This document shows positions 22,774 to 26,385 of a stretch of DNA of 26,385 bases, in pieces (position 1 is the stretch's first letter; every line of letters starts with the position of its first letter). The stretch is taken from NCBI GenBank assembly GCA_016719645.1, contig JADJYS010000008.1, positions 1 through 26,385 of the forward strand, read 5' to 3'. A program made the position numbers and the translations under genes. The DNA is from a bacterium. GTDB lineage: Bacteria; Krumholzibacteriota; Krumholzibacteriia; LZORAL124-64-63. A model generated the notes under the pieces. That model worked only from the letters and a program-made list of their open reading frames with translations. It made no database searches and was not told the origin of the DNA.

Positions 22774-24633
22774 ATGGCCTCCCCACGACAGCAGCGCAGC
22801 CTCAACATCTTGCCGTTGTTGATGTTGCTCCTGGTGCTGCTGGCCGGGGCCGCGGGCTGGCGCTGGCAGGCCTGGTCCCGGACGATCAACCTGATGCTGC
22901 CGGCGGACTCCCGCCCCGCCCGGATGACCTTCCCCGCCGAGGAACTGGACCGCGATGCCTTCGAGCTGGTCGCCAGGAGCCTGAGCCTCGAGTACCGCCG
23001 CAATTTCGACCACGTGGACCGCTTCCGCGAGGCCGGCATCCGCTCCTACCGCGGTCCCGAGACCTGCCTGGTCTGCCACCGCGAGATCGAGTTCGAGAAC
23101 ACCTACGGCCTGCCCCGCAGCGAAGACCTCATGCGGAACCTCACCGGTTCGGTGCACTACCGGTTCTTCAGCACGGACCACAAGAACGTGCGCGGCTTCA
23201 ACGGCCGCTCGGCCGACGGCCTGCCGATGGGCATGATCGACCGCCCCTGCCCCAAGCCCGGCTCCTTCGCCATGACCGCCTGGGCCGAGTGGGTGGTCAA
23301 CACGCGCGGCGACACGCTCAGCGAGGGCTGCGGCCAATGCCACATCGGCGGCCAGGCGCAGGCCCCCCTCGGCGAGATCATGCCCTACTACAAGACGCTG
23401 CCCGAGGAGCGCGACGCCATCGACTGCCTGATCTGCCACGCCGCGGCCTACGACATGAACCGCAAGCAGGTGGTGCGCGACGTCAACGGCCGCCTGCGCT
23501 GGGACCAGGACCGCAGCCTGCGCGCCGCGCTCTCGGTCGAGACGCCGTCGTCCCAGTCCTGCCTGCGCTGCCACCAGCACAACCTGGGCGGCGACGTCTA
23601 CGTCGACGCGAAGGACCCCTCCTTCATGCCGTCGCCGCGGGCGCGCGGCGACCGCTATCCCCGGGTGATGCACCCCGGCGCCAAGCGCGGCACCCCCTAC
23701 TCGCCGTCCTGGGACGTGCACGCCGCCGCCGGCCTGGCCTGCCTCGACTGCCACCCCACCGAGGGCCACCGCATCGCCAAGGGCACGCACACCACCACGA
23801 TGATGGCCAACGACCTGCCCGACGTCGAGGTCTCCTGCGAGCGCTGCCACACCGACGCGCCCCACGAGGACGAGTCGCGCACCGCGCGCGTCCTGAACGA
23901 GCACGGGGCGTGGATCGCCTGCGTCACCTGCCACATCCCCAGCCTCCATCCCGACAACGTCACCCGCCGCGACTTCTCGCGGACGGTCCTGGAGCCGGAA
24001 CAGGGCCTCCACATCTACCACGACGTGGAGAAGCTGACCGGGCCGGGCGAGGGGCTCGCCTACGTCTGGTGGAACGGCGACGCCACCTTCCTCGGCAACC
24101 CGATCGGCGACAGCCCCGACGGCACCTGGCGCTTCTACACGGCCCCGCACCGCTGGCCCGAGTGGGAGGACTACGACTACGAGGGCTGGTACGAGCGCGT
24201 GATGCGGCCGGCGGCCGCCGCGGGCCGGCCCAGCAAGCTGTACGCGATGAAGCGCTTCAACGGCCGCCAGCACATCGACCTGCAGAACGCGGGCCCCTTC
24301 GGCGGCATGTTCGTGCCCTACAACCTGCCCCTGTACTACCGCGACGGGGACCCCGACGCCGCGGCCCGCGCCGAGATGGAAAAGCCCATGATGAGGATGA
24401 TGTACGGCCGGATGTTCCAGATCTACCTGATGAACCGCTTCATCGGCTACATGGACGTCCCGGGCTGGAACATCAAAGCCTACGAGGATGTCCGCGCCGG
24501 CGTCGGGGTCGAGCCCCGCTGGCTGCCGCAGGACGCCATGCTGGAAGTCAGCCACGGGGTGAGGCTCAAGGGGGCCCTGAGCTGCACCGATTGCCACCAG
24601 TTCGATGGTTCGTTGTCGAACTTCCTGCCCTGA
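22774..24633 (+). CDS. Membrane-anchored octaheme cytochrome c, related to the octaheme tetrathionate reductase family
   Basis: A 619-residue multiheme cytochrome c. The start is ATG 22774-22776, four bases after GGGGGA. An N-terminal hydrophobic segment (about residues 12-29) is an uncleaved anchor or signal. Eight CxxCH heme sites follow: C98, C186, C218, C263, C323, C355, C383 and C604 (first cysteine of each). The order, with CHIGG after site 2, AIDCLICH at site 3, and DVHAAAGLACLDCHPTEGHRI at site 5, recalls the octaheme tetrathionate reductase (OTR) group, which reduces nitrogen or sulfur oxyanions in vitro. Between hemes 7 and 8 is a 217-residue heme-free insert rich in Trp and Tyr, with many Met near 539-560. 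It is probably periplasmic with its hemes facing out. The physiological substrate is unknown, and an electron-transfer role is equally possible. Confidence 0.9.
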   Translation: MASPRQQRSLNILPLLMLLLVLLAGAAGWRWQAWSRTINLMLPADSRPARMTFPAEELDRDAFELVARSLSLEYRRNFDHVDRFREAGIRSYRGPETCLVCHREIEFENTYGLPRSEDLMRNLTGSVHYRFFSTDHKNVRGFNGRSADGLPMGMIDRPCPKPGSFAMTAWAEWVVNTRGDTLSEGCGQCHIGGQAQAPLGEIMPYYKTLPEERDAIDCLICHAAAYDMNRKQVVRDVNGRLRWDQDRSLRAALSVETPSSQSCLRCHQHNLGGDVYVDAKDPSFMPSPRARGDRYPRVMHPGAKRGTPYSPSWDVHAAAGLACLDCHPTEGHRIAKGTHTTTMMANDLPDVEVSCERCHTDAPHEDESRTARVLNEHGAWIACVTCHIPSLHPDNVTRRDFSRTVLEPEQGLHIYHDVEKLTGPGEGLAYVWWNGDATFLGNPIGDSPDGTWRFYTAPHRWPEWEDYDYEGWYERVMRPAAAAGRPSKLYAMKRFNGRQHIDLQNAGPFGGMFVPYNLPLYYRDGDPDAAARAEMEKPMMRMMYGRMFQIYLMNRFIGYMDVPGWNIKAYEDVRAGVGVEPRWLPQDAMLEVSHGVRLKGALSCTDCHQFDGSLSNFLP

Positions 24634-24918
24634 GCTGCCTGGATCTGAACGGGACAATGTCTCGACCTGTACGATCGCATGTCGACTCGATCGTCGATCA
24701 TCTACAAATATGGATTATAGTGTACATATTTACGTATATATCTCAACGCATCAAATGATCCCGTATTTATTGGATGAATTAAATCCTGTTATGTTAGAAT
24801 TGTTTCCCTCCTCGTGAGGGTCAACGGTCCTCACAACACGTCTTGTAACAACTCAGTGACGGCGGAAGGCGCGGGGGCGGGCGAGCGGGAGGAGGGGTCC
24901 AGCGCACCGGCCTCGGCG
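24634..24918. other. Non-coding region with an AT-rich core
   Basis: No convincing coding frame or RNA gene is seen here. Bases about 24700-24810 are strikingly AT-rich for this window, with runs such as TATAGTGTACATATTTACG and GTATTTATTGGATG. The part before it (24660-24700) repeats CGATC/GATCG words. A short hairpin, CCCTC-CTCGT-GAGGG (about 24806-24820), follows the AT-rich core, and GTGAGG pairs again with CCTCAC further on (about 24814-24834). A GGGAGGAGGGG stretch at 24888-24898 resembles a ribosome site but no start codon lies at proper spacing in the deposited sequence. Confidence 0.6.
24770..24800 (+). promoter_or_regulatory. Candidate promoter for the secreted repeat protein
   Basis: TGTTAGAAT (24792-24800) is an extended -10 with TAGAAT matching the consensus at 5/6. 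TTGGAT (24770-24775) lies 19 bp upstream as a weak -35. Transcription would start near 24807, just before the short CCCTC/GAGGG hairpin. The surrounding AT-rich DNA supports promoter use. Confidence 0.4.
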
Positions 24919-26385
24919 ATGGTCCACTCCAGCGACCGCATCAGTTCCATAGGCCCGGATTCGACGACTGGTCGGCCTCTTCATCGCCGTCGCCCTGTCG
25001 GTCGCCACGCCTGCCGCCCACGCCGACCCCGATGACGTCAGCAAATTCGCCCACGGACTACGGTAACCCCGGGCTCACCGGCGATCCGGCGGGCGGTTGG
25101 AGCGCCGTGCGCGCCGTCGTCGACTGGAACAGCGCGCTGGTTGCGGCGGGGAACCTCCACGCACGCCGGCGGGACACCCGTCAACAACGTGGTGGCATGG
25201 AACGGAACAACGTTCGAGTCGCTCGGCGAAGGGCTCGACGGCACCGTCACGTCCCTGGCCGTGGTCGGCTCGGCCCTGTACGCCGCCGGCGAGTTCACTT
25301 CCTCGGGCGGTGCGCCCCTGCCCAACGTCGCCCGCTGGTCCGGGTCGTCCTGGGAGCCGGTCGGATCCGGTCCGCCCGATGACGCCACCGACCTGGTGCT
25401 GCATGCGGACGGGGCGACGCTCCTGCTGTTGGGCCGCTTCTCGGCCATCGGCGACCCGGCGGTGGCGGCCCGCTGCCTCGCCGCCTGGAACGGTACGTCC
25501 TGGAGCGACGTGGGCGGCTTCGCCGGCGCGGAGAACGGCTACCTGAATGCCGCGGCCCACGTCAGGCGCGGTTGTACGTGGGGAGGCTGGTTTCGACGAC
25601 GAGGGCGCGCCCAACTACCTGAACGCCTGGGACGGCGCGAGTTGGGACTACGACCTCGCGGCCCTCGACGGCGAGGTCCGGTTGCTGTCTCGGGTCGGGT
25701 CCGACCTCTATCTCTACGGGGATTTCACGTCGGCGGACGACGGCAACACCCCCGTCCAGAATCTCGCCCGCTGGGACGGGGCGACGATCCACGCCTTGAC
25801 CGACGACGTGAGCGGCGTCCTGGGGATGGGCGACGACGACGGCCGGCTCTTCGTGGTCGGCGCGTTCTACAACCACCCCGGTCCGGCCTGCGCCCACTGG
25901 GACGGCGCCGCCTGGTCGGCGGCCCGGACCGCATCTGGGGGGCAGTTCGGCGCCGACTGTCCGCCTGCGCGCGGATCGGCGGCGACGCTAACTCCCGGCC
26001 GGCAATAACATCCGGGGGTTCTACGACTACACCGACGGCGGCGGCGTGATCAAAGGGCGGCAAAGGGCGTCGTGGCCTGGGACGGCGCCCGCTTCCGCCC
26101 CGGGGCCCGGCTTCGGCGTCGCCGACGAGGGCTACGTCTACGACCTGCAGGAGTACGGCGGCAACCTCGTGTGCCGCCGGCAACTTCCAGATAATCCGGC
26201 GAGCTCAGTGCCCCTTGCACCACAGGATCGCCGCCTGGGACGGCGCGCAGTGGAGCCGGCTGGGTGATGGACTGCACGATCCGCTCGGCGATCCCTCCGG
26301 CGACCAGCTCGCGACCTGGAACGGCCGGCTCGTGGTCTCGGGGTACTTCACCGGCGCCGGCAGCGTCGCCTCGCAGAACATCATC
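24919..26385 (+). CDS. Secreted repeat protein, probable beta-propeller (AWDGxxW repeats), 3' partial, frameshifted
   Basis: Large exported protein, incomplete at the right edge. A signal peptide is visible from 24965 as RLVGLFIAVALSVATPAAHAD. Frame changes are needed near 25030, 25156 and 25570, and at several points after 25930. Joined by eye, the chain is a series of units of roughly 40-50 residues built on the theme NVAxWxGxxWxxLGxG, then xxLYVxGxFTSAGG. Examples are NVVAWNGTTFESLGEGLDG, ALYAAGEFTSSGGAPLPNVA, LAAWNGTSWSDVGG, LNAWDGASWDYDL, LYLYGDFTSADDGNTPVQNLA, RIAAWDGAQWSRLGDGL and VVSGYFTGAGSVASQNII. Such repeats occur in cell-surface or extracellular proteins with a predicted propeller fold. 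Ligand and function are unknown. The ATG at 24919 is only a placeholder, because the true start is hidden by a frame error. Confidence 0.7.

Noticed and set aside
22743..24758. A 671-codon plus-strand frame overlapping the cytochrome
   Set aside because: It is Arg/Pro-rich shadow sequence. The cytochrome frame contains eight CxxCH motifs.
24814..25035. A small plus-strand open frame of 73 codons between the cytochrome and the repeat protein
   Set aside because: It has no family features and covers the mis-framed start of the repeat protein's signal peptide.
1..26385. CRISPR arrays, tRNA/rRNA genes, insertion sequences and phage genes
   Set aside because: No direct-repeat arrays, cloverleaf-like sequences, transposase or integrase motifs were found by reading. 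A dedicated tRNA or IS search was not possible here.

Overview
The window comes from a very GC-rich bacterium, estimated by eye at around 70% GC. Genes are tightly packed, GTG and TTG starts are common, and neighbouring genes often overlap. It carries a Wza/Wzz/Wzy/Wzx polysaccharide machinery, a Tat-type DUF882 protein, a multiheme cytochrome c and a secreted protein with 'AWDG..W' propeller repeats. This mix suits an uncultured diderm lineage, possibly FCB-group or a related candidate phylum. No rRNA or other phylogenetic marker is present, so the placement is only a guess.

Left flank (1-3680, minus strand): four housekeeping genes in the order threonine synthase, GAF-domain protein, EamA permease and BaiN-type flavoprotein, the last cut by the window edge. 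All four contain reading-frame breaks, yet family motifs continue across each break. This looks like base-level sequence error near a contig end rather than true gene decay.

Core (3868-22521): a surface-polysaccharide locus. It encodes a sugar aminotransferase (+), a Wzy-like polymerase with one frameshift (-), a Wzz-like chain-length protein (-) and a six-SLBB Wza-like exporter (-). A divergent promoter region of about 230 bp leads to a glutamine amidotransferase/asparagine synthetase (+) and a WecA-type sugar-phosphate transferase (+). A second minus-strand run follows: aldo/keto reductase, three GT-B glycosyltransferases, a second Wzy-like polymerase homologous to the first, a Wzx-like flippase, a membrane-bound nucleotide-sugar 4,6-dehydratase and a Tat-type DUF882/M15 protein. 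Inferred pathway: the dehydratase and aminotransferase make a 4-amino-sugar nucleotide, the WecA-type enzyme primes undecaprenyl phosphate, the glycosyltransferases extend the unit, Wzx flips it, Wzy polymerises under Wzz control, and the SLBB protein exports the chain. Modification by the amidotransferase is possible.

Right flank (22522-26385): a membrane-anchored octaheme cytochrome c related to the octaheme tetrathionate reductase family (+). After it comes an AT-rich non-coding stretch, then the start of a secreted repeat protein (+) that is heavily frameshifted and runs off the window.

No tRNA, rRNA, CRISPR array, transposase or phage gene was seen. The points most worth checking are the paired Wzy paralogues, the octaheme cytochrome with a long heme-free insert, several perfect inverted repeats in promoter regions, and the AT-rich island before the repeat protein.
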